Positions 1 to 6,015 are shown, counted from the first letter of the stretch. The stretch is 6,030 nucleotides of DNA from Streptosporangiaceae bacterium (GCA_030043395.1 JASHXW010000308.1:1-6030), one strand, 5' to 3'. The notes: generated by a model not told the origin, from the sequence alone. Numbers and translations are program-made.

Positions 1-156
1 CGCTGGAGCTGCCGTACTGGCGTCTGCCACACCTGCGTCACGCCATTGCTGTCCGGCGACATTTCCTACGCCCCGGATCCGCTCGAACTTCCCTCCAGCG
101 GCGACGTGCTGATCTGCTGCGCCCGCCCTGCAACCGACATCGTCCTGGACCTGTAG
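1..156 (+). CDS. C-terminal ferredoxin domain of an oxidoreductase (5' end outside window)
   Basis: Only the last 51 residues and the TAG stop are present; the frame is open from base 1. The fragment contains CRTGVCHTC (residues 4-12), a C-x4-C-x2-C cluster, followed about 27 residues later by a Cys pair in LICCARP (39-40). Together these are the four ligands of a plant-type [2Fe-2S] cluster; C39 or C40 is the fourth. Ferredoxin domains at the very C-terminus occur in phthalate dioxygenase reductase-like and MOSC-plus-ferredoxin reductases, where an FAD/NAD(P)H module passes electrons to this cluster. From the wording of the tail I favour that group, but the flavin part is not visible, so the exact family is inferred. 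It probably heads or continues an operon: its stop lies 7 bases before the next start, and the AGGTGA ribosome-binding site of the next gene overlaps its TAG. Confidence 0.85.
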   Translation, partial: RWSCRTGVCHTCVTPLLSGDISYAPDPLELPSSGDVLICCARPATDIVLDL

Positions 157-163
157 GTGAGTG

Positions 164-667
164 ATGGATTACCAGCTCCAGGTCATCACGCTGTCGGTGA
201 GTGACGTCGACAAGGCCGCCGCGTTCTACACCGAACAGGCCGGGTTCATCCTCGACGTCGACTACCGCCCCACCCCCGGCTTTCGCGTAGTCCAGCTGAC
301 ACCGCCAGGCTCAGCCTGCTCGGTGCAGATCGGCGTCGGCCTCACCGATGCCCTGCCTGGATCAGCCCGGGCCACCTACCTGGCCGTCGCCGACATAGAG
401 GCCGCCCATCAGGACCTCGCGGCACGCGGCGTCAAGGTCAGTGGTATCCGGCACAAATCACCGGCCGACGACTGGCAAGGCACCTGGGAACCCGGCATGG
501 ACCCGGATCGCCGCAATTACGCCAGCATCGCCGACTTCGCCGACCCGGACGGCAACATCTGGGTCATCCAGGAAATCGGCTACCGCCCGCCAGGCGGATC
601 TGCAGCCGGCAATCCCACCGGCACGTACCTGCCGCGATCCAGCGATCCGCGGACCGGCGCCTGCTAA
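164..667 (+). CDS. VOC-family (glyoxalase/bleomycin-resistance fold) protein
   Basis: A 167-residue cytoplasmic protein with the paired beta-alpha-beta-beta-beta modules of the vicinal oxygen chelate superfamily. Module 1 begins near residue 5 with ITLSVSDVDKAAAFYTE; module 2 begins near residue 69 with ATYLAVADIEAAHQDLAARG and ends with the family signature DPDGNIWVIQEIG (128-139). The last 28 residues are a Pro/Gly-rich tail. I chose ATG 164 over GTG 161 because AGGTGA (155-160) pairs with the 16S tail at a better distance. Odd point: by alignment from memory, the usual metal-ligand positions hold Val7, Gln55 and Ala70, leaving only Glu137. It therefore may not be a metal-dependent lyase or dioxygenase; ligand binding, or catalysis without the usual site, is possible. 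It is probably co-transcribed and translationally coupled with the ferredoxin-domain gene. Substrate unknown. Confidence 0.88.
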   Translation: MDYQLQVITLSVSDVDKAAAFYTEQAGFILDVDYRPTPGFRVVQLTPPGSACSVQIGVGLTDALPGSARATYLAVADIEAAHQDLAARGVKVSGIRHKSPADDWQGTWEPGMDPDRRNYASIADFADPDGNIWVIQEIGYRPPGGSAAGNPTGTYLPRSSDPRTGAC

Positions 668-673
668 CTGACG

Positions 674-689
674 AGCTACGAAGCTACGA
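674..689 (+). repeat. perfect tandem 8-bp repeat between genes
   Basis: AGCTACGA occurs twice head-to-tail (674-681 and 682-689) in the short gap between the VOC gene and the next gene, followed by the related run ACACGACGAAAGG. It lies just upstream of the ribosome-binding site. It may be a simple slippage duplication; no function can be assigned. Confidence 0.7.
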
Positions 690-709
690 CACGACGAAAG
701 GGGATGCGC

Positions 710-1006
710 ATGGCCAGCGCTCTGAGCAAGCTGCGAGCCGACGTGACTCGCGATCAGGTACTGCGCGCCATCAAGGAGTACGACCGGCTCGGGCCCGAGC
801 AGTTCTTCGCGGCGCATGGGTACGGCCCATCGCGCAGCTACGAGCTGGTCTGGGAGGGCAGGCGGTATCCGCACAAGGCCGTGCTGGGCACGGCCTACGA
901 GCTGGCTACCGGCCAGGCGCTCGACCCGGGAGACTTTGAAGGCGGGAAGGCCGGCGCGGTCGCGGTATTGCAGAAGCTGGGCTTCACCGTCGAGGCCAAG
1001 GGGTGA
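710..1006 (+). CDS. stand-alone ScoMcrA-like N-terminal head-domain protein
   Basis: A 98-residue protein with no signal peptide or membrane segment. I chose ATG 710 over ATG 704 because the AAAGGGG ribosome-binding site (697-703) abuts 704 but sits 6 bases before 710. The sequence matches, from memory, the small domain at the N-terminus of ScoMcrA-type modification-dependent HNH endonucleases. It has TRDQVLRAIKEYDRLGPEQF (13-32), an aromatic segment GYGPSRSYELVWEGRRY (37-53), the core HKAVLGTAYELATG (55-68), then DFEGGKAGAVAVLQKLGF (75-92). The usual partners (SRA-like or sulfur-binding domain, HNH nuclease) are absent from the protein and from the neighbouring genes seen here. The domain's own role is not well defined, so protein or nucleic-acid binding is only inference. 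It ends 2 bases before the HAD start, so it is likely co-transcribed with it. Confidence 0.72.
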   Translation: MASALSKLRADVTRDQVLRAIKEYDRLGPEQFFAAHGYGPSRSYELVWEGRRYPHKAVLGTAYELATGQALDPGDFEGGKAGAVAVLQKLGFTVEAKG

Positions 1007-1008
1007 CC

Positions 1009-1710
1009 ATGACTCAAGACAAGAACAGCAAGGAACGGCCGCTTATCGTCTTCGACGTCAACGAGACCCTGCTCGACCTTGAGACGCTGGTTCCGACCTT
1101 CAAGCGCATCTTCGGCGACGAGAGCGCGATGCGCCTGTGGTTCGCGAACCTGATCACGTACTCGGAAGCGCTGACCCTCTCGGGCGTTTACGTGCCATTC
1201 ACCGATATCGGCAGCGCCGTGCTCAAGATGCTCGCTGCCACGCGAGGCATCATGATCACCGAGGAGACCGCAGCCGAGCTGACTGACCGGTTCGCGTCGA
1301 TGCCGCCTCATCCTGAGGTCCCGGAGGCATTGCGTCGCCTGCGGGATCACGGCTTCCGGCTCTTCACGCTCACCGATAACACCCTGGAGATCTCCGGTCG
1401 CCAGCTTGAGCGTGGCGGCGTGATTGACCTGTTCGAACGCCGCTTCAGCGTCGACGAGTCGGTGAAGACGCACAAGCCGTCACAGGACGCCTACCACTGG
1501 CTGGCGGCTCAGCTCGGCGCGGACTCCGGTGGCGTCTGCTTGATCGCGTGCCACGTCTGGGACACGATCGGGGCTCTTTCGGCCGGCTGGCAGGCGGGCC
1601 TGATCCTGCGCAACGGGAATGCGCCGCTGCCCGTTGGCCCTCAGCCGACCTACCTAGGCGACGACCTCGATGCGATCGCCGGCCAGCTGATCGAACGCTA
1701 TCGCGCCTGA
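1009..1710 (+). CDS. HAD-superfamily hydrolase, haloacid dehalogenase type II group
   Basis: A 233-residue cytoplasmic protein close to the length of (S)-2-haloacid dehalogenases. HAD motifs are all visible: motif I VFDVNETLLD with nucleophile Asp16 and Thr20; a helical cap at about 25-105; motif II LFTLTDNT with Thr122; motif III THKPSQDAYH with Lys156 and Tyr162; motif IV CHVWDTIGA with Asp185. Known dehalogenases release halide from 2-haloacids through an aspartyl ester. Compared from memory with L-DEX YL, the Lys151/Tyr157 and Asp180 equivalents are kept. The substrate-carboxylate Arg41 aligns with Phe45 (LWFANLITYS), and Ser175/Asn177 align with Ala180/His182. Dehalogenase activity is thus doubtful, and another small substrate is possible. 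ATG 1009 is preferred to the in-frame GTG 1003 because AAGGGG (998-1003) lies 5 bases before it. The gene starts 2 bases after the preceding stop, so the two are probably translationally coupled. Confidence 0.9.
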   Translation: MTQDKNSKERPLIVFDVNETLLDLETLVPTFKRIFGDESAMRLWFANLITYSEALTLSGVYVPFTDIGSAVLKMLAATRGIMITEETAAELTDRFASMPPHPEVPEALRRLRDHGFRLFTLTDNTLEISGRQLERGGVIDLFERRFSVDESVKTHKPSQDAYHWLAAQLGADSGGVCLIACHVWDTIGALSAGWQAGLILRNGNAPLPVGPQPTYLGDDLDAIAGQLIERYRA

Positions 1711-1721
1711 CCGGCGCCTCG

Positions 1722-1743
1722 ACCGGCATCGGCCATTGCTGGT
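1722..1743. terminator. weak hairpin between convergent genes, possible terminator
   Basis: The 40-base gap between the convergent HAD and LuxR genes contains ACCGGCA (1722-1728) and TGCTGGT (1737-1743), which form a 7-bp stem with one G-U pair around an 8-base loop. There is no T tract on either side. It could serve either transcript, as GC-rich actinobacterial terminators often lack U runs, but a stem this short can arise by chance. Confidence 0.3.
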
Positions 1744-1750
1744 GGACCGG

Positions 1751-4531
1751 CTACTCGCCGGGAGCAGGATCAAGAACGTTCGCTAGCTGGCTGCGGGACG
1801 TGATCCCCAGTTTCGGGAACAGGCGGTAAAGGTGCGAGGAGACAGTCCTGGGTGAGAGGTAGAGCTGCTGGGCGATTTCCGGGTTGGTCATGCCGGTGGC
1901 TGCCATCCGGGCTATCTGGAGTTCCTGGGTGCTGAGGCGATCGAGTGCAGCAGGAACCCTCTCCGGGCTCTGCTCGCCGGCCGCGCGCAGTTCCTGGCGC
2001 GCACGTTCTGCCCACGGTGCGCATCCCAGGGCATCGAACACCTGCCGTGCCTCCCGCAGCGGCGCGCGTGATTCGCTGACGCGGCGCTGGCGGCGAAGCC
2101 AGGCGCCGTAGGCGAGTTGGAGCCGGGCACGGTCGAAGGGCTGGTGCCTGAGGTCGCCTTTGAGCGCGATCTCGAAGAGCCGCCCGGCCTCGTCATCGCG
2201 GGATAGCAACGGGCGGGCGTACACCAGGCCAGCGTGCAGCGTCGGCGATGGCGTGCAGCGGGCGAGTTGTTCCAGCTCATCGAGGATGGAAGTCACGGCA
2301 GGCTGCTGACCGCTTTGCGCCGCGGCATCCGCCAGGTAAGTGATGGACATGAATCTGGCAGCCTCGTGAAACGCGCTGTCGTTCCGGTCGAATGCCCGGG
2401 CGAGATGCTCCAGGGCGCCAGCCGGCCGGCCTGAGCCCAGCCAGATCACGCCGCGCGTGAACGCGATCATGCAGAGGAGATCGTTCAAGCCCTGAGTGAC
2501 GGCCGTCTTCTCCGCGCCGGCGACTAGCCGTTCGGCTACGGCCGTGTCTCCGCGCAGTCCGCACAGGACGGCGCGCGCTATGAGCGACCCGGTCTGCCAC
2601 CAAGACTGGCCAACCTCGTGGCCAAGGCGATCGGACTCGTCCACGAGAATGTCTGCCGACGGCCAGTTACCTTGGGCGATCGCGACCCATGCCCGCATTA
2701 CGAGCACCTGCACGAGGACTCCTAGTCGGCCCTGCGCGCGCAATTGCGCTGTAGCGCTTCCCAGGAATCTCGCCGCGCGGTCGTGGTCGCCGATCGCGCG
2801 GGCGGCCATGCCGGCCAGGTACTCATCCTCAGCACTCAGCCTGGCCGCCGACGCTTCGATCTCCGCCAGGGAGTCCGAAACGTGCAGACCCCAGCGCACG
2901 GGTCCTGCCATCGCCAGGGTCACCACGCGGCGCGGGTGCGTCCTCGGCACGGGAAGTTGCTGGACTGCCTTGGCTACTCGCTCTCTTGCCTGCTGCTCGT
3001 GATGCGAACGCCAGCACCGAGTCGCGGCGCCATGAAGAAGGTGGAGTGCGAGGTCGCTGTTGCCGGCTTGCGCGGCATCTCCGGCGGCGTCGATGAGGGA
3101 GCGCGTGTCGCCCGCGTTGTCTCGCGTGCCGTCGGCGAGCGTGCTGCGCAGCCACGTGAGCCGCGCGCGTTGCTCAGCATCCGGACTCAGGCGCTGAGCT
3201 TCGTCCGCTAGCAGGTGCAGCAGATCCGGCTCGCCTGCCTGAAGCGCCAGCTCTGCCGCCGTGATCAGGCGTGAGCATCGCCGGGTGACATCCGGGCTGA
3301 GGGCAGCCGCGCGCCTGGCGGCCGCGATGGCCGGGCCAATCGCGCCCCGATGAGCAAGCCGGACCGAAAGCAGCTCGACTTCGCCGGCAGTTGGCTCATC
3401 GGGCCCAGCCGCTGACGCGGCGACGTGCCAGAGGCGCCGGTCTGGCTCGCTGATGATCGCGCTGGCGAGGGCGGCGTGCGCCTGGCGTCGGTGCTCGGCA
3501 GTGGCTGCCTGGTAGATCGCCGAGCGGACGAGTGCGTGGCGGAAGACGACGAACCCGTCGACGATGTCGGCCAGGCCAGCTCTCTCTGCGGCGTCCAGGG
3601 CGCCGGGGGAGACCTCGCTGCCGCTCAGCAAGCAGGCTGCGGCGAGCAACTCCGCAATGGTGGCGCGTTCGTCGGCCGCAGCTAGGAGCAGGAGGTCGCG
3701 CGTCTCCCACGCTAGCCCTGACGCCTGGTCGGCGAACGCGCGCTCGAGTCTGGAGGTGAGGGACAGGCTGCCTGGTGGCAGCTCATCCAGCCGACTGGCT
3801 GGGCGCCGGATCGTGGCTGGCAGTTCGAGCAACGCGAGCGGGTTGCCGGCCGCAAGCTCAAGGACATGCCGCCGCAAGCCTGGGGTGAGGTCCGCCGCTA
3901 CCTCGTGCAGTAGCTGGCTTGCCGCATCGTCGTCGAGGCGATCGAGGCGTAGCTGCGCTAGCCCGGCGCCTTCTGGTGCGCTTGCGAAGCCGTCTCGCGA
4001 TGCGAGCAAGACAGCGATTGGCTCGGCGTCCACGCGACGCGCGATGAATGCCAGGGCCTTGACGGTCGGCGAGTCCAGCCATTCCAGCTGATCAACGACG
4101 AGCAGCAGGGGCGTCCCCTCAGCTGCCCGTGCCAGCAGGTTCAGTGCCGCGAGCGCGATCAGGAACGGATCAGGCGAAACGGCATCGCTCAATCCAAGCG
4201 CGGATGAAAGCGCGGCGCGCTGTGCTGCAGGTAGTCGGTCGACTCCGCTTATCAGGGGATGCAGCAGCTGGTCCAGGCCAGCGAACGCTAGGTCAGTCTC
4301 TGACGGTGTCCCGGCCGCATGCAGGACCAGCATGCCCTGAGCGCTCGCCCTGGCTGAGGTGATCGACAGCAGCGCTGTCTTGCCAATACCAGCTTCCCCG
4401 CGCACGAGAAGTGCCCCGCCATGATCGGGAATCCGGTCGACGAACTGGTCGAGTATCGCGACCTCGTTTTCCCTGCCAAACAGCGATGAGCGGTGCATAC
4501 CGGACCGTTGCCGCGCTGGCCTTGCTGTCAC
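1751..4531 (-). CDS. large ATPase LuxR-family transcriptional regulator (LAL type)
   Basis: About 926 residues from GTG 4531. Order of parts: LFGREN start of the ATPase (17-22); Walker A GEAGIGKT (45-52); Walker B LLLVVDQLEWLD (142-153); sensor-like VLLASRDG (174-181); GNPLALLEL (229-237), typical of STAND ATPases; a long Ala/Leu-rich helical, TPR-like region (roughly 350-850); and a LuxR/GerE helix-turn-helix at 865-920 (STQELQIARMAATGMTNPEI, then LSPRTVSSHLYRLFPKLGI). Such regulators bind ATP and an unknown inducer or partner, then activate promoters, often of secondary-metabolite or catabolic operons. Odd point: the second acidic residue of Walker B is Gln148. Start choice: GTG 4531 has AGGGG 4 bases upstream; ATG 4591 (GGAG) and ATG 4498 are alternatives. 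The frame stays open to 4699, but that extension overlaps the divergent gene and has poor third-position GC. No TTA codon is in frame. It is the probable regulator of the divergent operon. Confidence 0.93.
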   Translation of the reverse strand: MTARPARQRSGMHRSSLFGRENEVAILDQFVDRIPDHGGALLVRGEAGIGKTALLSITSARASAQGMLVLHAAGTPSETDLAFAGLDQLLHPLISGVDRLPAAQRAALSSALGLSDAVSPDPFLIALAALNLLARAAEGTPLLLVVDQLEWLDSPTVKALAFIARRVDAEPIAVLLASRDGFASAPEGAGLAQLRLDRLDDDAASQLLHEVAADLTPGLRRHVLELAAGNPLALLELPATIRRPASRLDELPPGSLSLTSRLERAFADQASGLAWETRDLLLLAAADERATIAELLAAACLLSGSEVSPGALDAAERAGLADIVDGFVVFRHALVRSAIYQAATAEHRRQAHAALASAIISEPDRRLWHVAASAAGPDEPTAGEVELLSVRLAHRGAIGPAIAAARRAAALSPDVTRRCSRLITAAELALQAGEPDLLHLLADEAQRLSPDAEQRARLTWLRSTLADGTRDNAGDTRSLIDAAGDAAQAGNSDLALHLLHGAATRCWRSHHEQQARERVAKAVQQLPVPRTHPRRVVTLAMAGPVRWGLHVSDSLAEIEASAARLSAEDEYLAGMAARAIGDHDRAARFLGSATAQLRAQGRLGVLVQVLVMRAWVAIAQGNWPSADILVDESDRLGHEVGQSWWQTGSLIARAVLCGLRGDTAVAERLVAGAEKTAVTQGLNDLLCMIAFTRGVIWLGSGRPAGALEHLARAFDRNDSAFHEAARFMSITYLADAAAQSGQQPAVTSILDELEQLARCTPSPTLHAGLVYARPLLSRDDEAGRLFEIALKGDLRHQPFDRARLQLAYGAWLRRQRRVSESRAPLREARQVFDALGCAPWAERARQELRAAGEQSPERVPAALDRLSTQELQIARMAATGMTNPEIAQQLYLSPRTVSSHLYRLFPKLGITSRSQLANVLDPAPGE

Positions 4532-4609
4532 GCCGCCCCTAAGCCGCTCGATCGCCAACAAAACCGTCCGTGTGAGGTCGCCTCTTCCCATCATGCTCCA
4601 GCGAAATGC

Positions 4610-4621
4610 AGTCAGATGACT
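4610..4621. promoter_or_regulatory. inverted repeat 1, AGTCA-GA-TGACT
   Basis: A perfect 5-bp dyad with a 2-base spacer, centred at 4615.5. Its GTCA/TGAC arms are the same as those of the dyad centred at 4667.5. The centres lie 52 bases apart, close to five turns of B-DNA, so both would present on the same helix face. It may be an operator half-pair; the binding protein is unknown. Confidence 0.45.
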
Positions 4622-4629
4622 CAAGCGCT

Positions 4630-4651
4630 GGCTCGCCTGCGCAGGCCAGCC
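4630..4651. promoter_or_regulatory. inverted repeat 2, 22-bp GC-rich palindrome
   Basis: The left arm is GGCTCGCCTGC and the right arm is GCAGGCCAGCC, with no spacer, centred at 4640.5. Ten of eleven position pairs match; the only mismatch is one symmetrical C/C. The inner 12 bases are a perfect palindrome. It lies midway between the two GTCA/TGAC dyads and has a different sequence, so a second DNA-binding protein or a hairpin in the leader are both possible. Confidence 0.5.
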
Positions 4652-4658
4652 TTGAACA

Positions 4659-4676
4659 GTCCTGTCATGACACGAC
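4659..4676. promoter_or_regulatory. inverted repeat 3, 18-bp operator-like palindrome
   Basis: The left arm is GTCCTGTCA and the right arm is TGACACGAC, without spacer, centred at 4667.5. The inner TGTCATGACA is perfect, and eight of nine pairs match overall with one symmetrical C/C. It ends 21 bases before the ATG of the SnoaL-like gene, where a repressor or activator site for that operon would be expected. The LAL regulator next door is one candidate ligand; a dimeric TetR- or MarR-type protein encoded elsewhere is another. Confidence 0.55.
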
Positions 4677-4685
4677 CGCAAACGT

Positions 4686-4695
4686 AAAGGAGAGG
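4686..4695 (+). promoter_or_regulatory. strong ribosome-binding site of the SnoaL-like gene
   Basis: AAAGGAGAGG lies just upstream of ATG 4698, with AGGAG (4688-4692) 5 bases away. It is the best Shine-Dalgarno in the window and fixes this start. It also argues that the LuxR frame does not really extend through here on the other strand. Confidence 0.8.
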
Positions 4696-4697
4696 TC

Positions 4698-5135
4698 ATG
4701 ACGCGCCGGGCCGCCCTGGAGACCAGCGAGCACTACTTGCTGCTCGCTCGGCGCTGGTTCACCGAAGGATGGACAGGGGACCTCACCCTGGCCAGCGAGA
4801 CTTTCAGCCCGGAACTCCGTACTAACGGGGTCCACGTGGGCGTCGACGGGCCCGTCACCAGGATCCGCAACCGGCTGACGGCCTTCCCTGACCTGACGAC
4901 CAGCATCGAGGACATGTTCGTCTCAGGGGAAAAGCTGGCCGTGACCCTGATGTGGCGCGGAACGCATGCCGGCTCGTACGGGGGCATAGCAGCAACTGGC
5001 AGGTCAGTCGAGGTGCGCGACACCGCGATCTGGCACTTCAGGGACGGAAAGGTCACCGAGATCCTGACAATCCAGGACCAGTTCGCGATCTTGAAGCAGG
5101 TCGGCTACCTGCCGGAGAGCGTCTTTGCCGCTTAG
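4698..5135 (+). CDS. SnoaL-like / ester cyclase family protein
   Basis: A 145-residue cytoplasmic protein of the NTF2-like alpha+beta barrel fold. An N-terminal helix pair (about 9-24) is followed by the diagnostic run VTRIRNRLTAFPDLTTSIED (53-72), strands MFVSGEKLAVTLMWRGTHAG (73-92), and the C-terminal signature AIWHFRDGKVTEILTIQDQF (110-129) then LKQVGYLP (132-139). SnoaL and AknH close polyketide rings by an intramolecular aldol reaction using an Asp acid/base; Asp127 here is a possible counterpart. Many family members named ester cyclase are uncharacterised and some act on other small molecules, so aldol cyclase activity is not proven. No polyketide synthase gene is visible nearby. It is first in an operon with the SDR, 41 bases ahead of it, and is divergent from the LAL regulator behind three dyads. 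The start is well supported by AAAGGAG. Confidence 0.87.
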   Translation: MTRRAALETSEHYLLLARRWFTEGWTGDLTLASETFSPELRTNGVHVGVDGPVTRIRNRLTAFPDLTTSIEDMFVSGEKLAVTLMWRGTHAGSYGGIAATGRSVEVRDTAIWHFRDGKVTEILTIQDQFAILKQVGYLPESVFAA

Positions 5136-5176
5136 CAGGCGAGACGGCCCGGGGAGAGCAGGAGAGGACGAACCTC

Positions 5177-5956
5177 ATGGACCTTCACTTGAGCGGGCAA
5201 TCCGCGATCGTCACCGGAGCTAGCCGCGGCATCGGCCTGGCCATCGTGCGCGGGCTCGTCGCCGAAGGGGTGGCGGTGACCGCCGGCGCGCGCACGCTCT
5301 CGGCCGAGCTAGGCGACCTGGCGAAAGCCGGCCAGGTACGCGCCGTGGAAGTGGACCTGGCGGAACCGGATGGTCCGGCCAGGCTGGTCGCCACGGCCGG
5401 CGACCAGATCGACATTCTGGTCAACAACGTCGGGTCAGCTCCGGCGAGACCCGGCGGGTTCGCGGCGATTACCGACCAAGACTGGCAGGCGTCGCTGAAC
5501 ATCAATCTGCTGGCGGCCGTACGCACCACCCGGGCAGCGCTGCCCGCGATGCTCGCGAGTCACAAAGGGGCGATCGTGAACGTGAGCTCGGCCAACGCCT
5601 TTCTGCCCGACCCGGCCGTCATGGACTACAGCGCCGCGAAGGCCGCGCTGGCCAGCTTCTCTAAGTCCTTGTCCAAGGAAGTCGGCTCACACGGCATCCG
5701 GGTTAACACGGTCAGTCCGGGCCCGGTCGCCACCGACCTGTGGCTCGGCGATCACGGCGTAGCGGCAACGGTCAGCCGCGCCACCGGCGCCCGACCCGAG
5801 GATGTTCGCAATCAGGCAGCAGGCCAGATGGTAACTGGCCGGTTCAGCCGCCCCGAGGAAGTCGCCGACATGGTGGTCATCCTGGCCAGCGACCGCGCCG
5901 CCAACGTCACCGGCGCTGACATCACTATCGACGGAGGACTCATCCCGACCTGGTGA
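5177..5956 (+). CDS. classical short-chain dehydrogenase/reductase (SDR)
   Basis: A 259-residue protein of standard classical SDR length with a Rossmann fold. The cofactor loop is TGASRGIG (13-20); Asp60 (VDL) and NNVG (83-86) follow. The catalytic set is Asn110, Ser138, Tyr151 and Lys155 (YSAAK). The PG motif lies in VNTVSPGPVATDLW, and the C-terminus is the usual GADITIDGG. Arg17 together with Arg39 (GART) suggests NADP(H) preference; this is inferred from family rules. The enzyme interconverts a carbonyl and an alcohol on an unknown substrate, plausibly the same small molecule handled by the SnoaL-like protein. FabG-type 3-oxoacyl reductases look similar, so a generic name is safest. ATG 5177 is supported by AGGAGAGG (5160-5167), 9 bases upstream. 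The frame is open further upstream to 4952, but that part lies inside the preceding gene and lacks SDR sequence. Confidence 0.95.
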   Translation: MDLHLSGQSAIVTGASRGIGLAIVRGLVAEGVAVTAGARTLSAELGDLAKAGQVRAVEVDLAEPDGPARLVATAGDQIDILVNNVGSAPARPGGFAAITDQDWQASLNINLLAAVRTTRAALPAMLASHKGAIVNVSSANAFLPDPAVMDYSAAKAALASFSKSLSKEVGSHGIRVNTVSPGPVATDLWLGDHGVAATVSRATGARPEDVRNQAAGQMVTGRFSRPEEVADMVVILASDRAANVTGADITIDGGLIPTW

Positions 5957-6001
5957 GCCGTCTCGCAAGAGCACCCTAGCCACGCATCGCACCCGAGCAC
6001 T

Positions 6002-6007
6002 AAGGAG
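6002..6007 (+). promoter_or_regulatory. ribosome-binding site of the last gene
   Basis: AAGGAG lies 8 bases before GTG 6016, an ideal spacing. This is the main support for a gene starting at the window edge. The 45 bases between the SDR stop and this site show no hairpin, so the next gene probably belongs to the same operon. Confidence 0.7.
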
Positions 6008-6015
6008 CTATTTCC

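Larger units (their letters stand above)
4532..4697. promoter_or_regulatory. divergent intergenic control region (LuxR regulator / SnoaL-SDR operon)
   Basis: This 166-base region separates the two divergent genes, so it should hold both promoters. I see no convincing -35/-10 pair on either strand. The half nearest the SnoaL-like gene contains three inverted repeats in a row (4610-4621, 4630-4651, 4659-4676), listed separately. The half nearest the regulator has no comparable dyad and includes the alternative ATG 4591. The true boundary on the minus side depends on which LuxR start is used. Confidence 0.65.

Noticed and set aside
895..1473. Minus-strand open frame opposite the McrA-head and HAD genes
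   Set aside because: Its translation resembles no family known to me, and both plus-strand genes beneath it are clearly real.
2496..3211. Long plus-strand open frames opposite the LuxR gene, and similar ones at 3425-4091
   Set aside because: They are antisense shadows produced by high GC. They have Arg/Ser/Ala-rich translations with no family resemblance and sit opposite a continuous, clearly conserved protein.
1751..4531. TTA (bldA-type) leucine codons in the regulator
   Set aside because: The TAA triplets noticed on the plus strand (near 1827, 2337 and 4540) are out of the regulator's frame, so no in-frame TTA was found.
4652..4688. Possible sigma-70-like promoter with TTGAAC at 4652
   Set aside because: No acceptable -10 hexamer lies 16-19 bases downstream, and later A/T-rich bases belong to the ribosome-binding site.
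4532..4699. N-terminal extension of the LuxR regulator up to ATG 4699
   Set aside because: It would overlap the well-supported start and ribosome-binding site of the divergent gene, has weak third-position GC bias, contains the dyads, and precedes the recognisable LFGREN start of the ATPase domain.
4952..5176. Upstream extension of the SDR frame
   Set aside because: It lies inside the SnoaL-like gene in another frame, shows no SDR sequence, and ATG 5177 has its own AGGAGAGG and begins in the usual place before the TGASRGIG loop.
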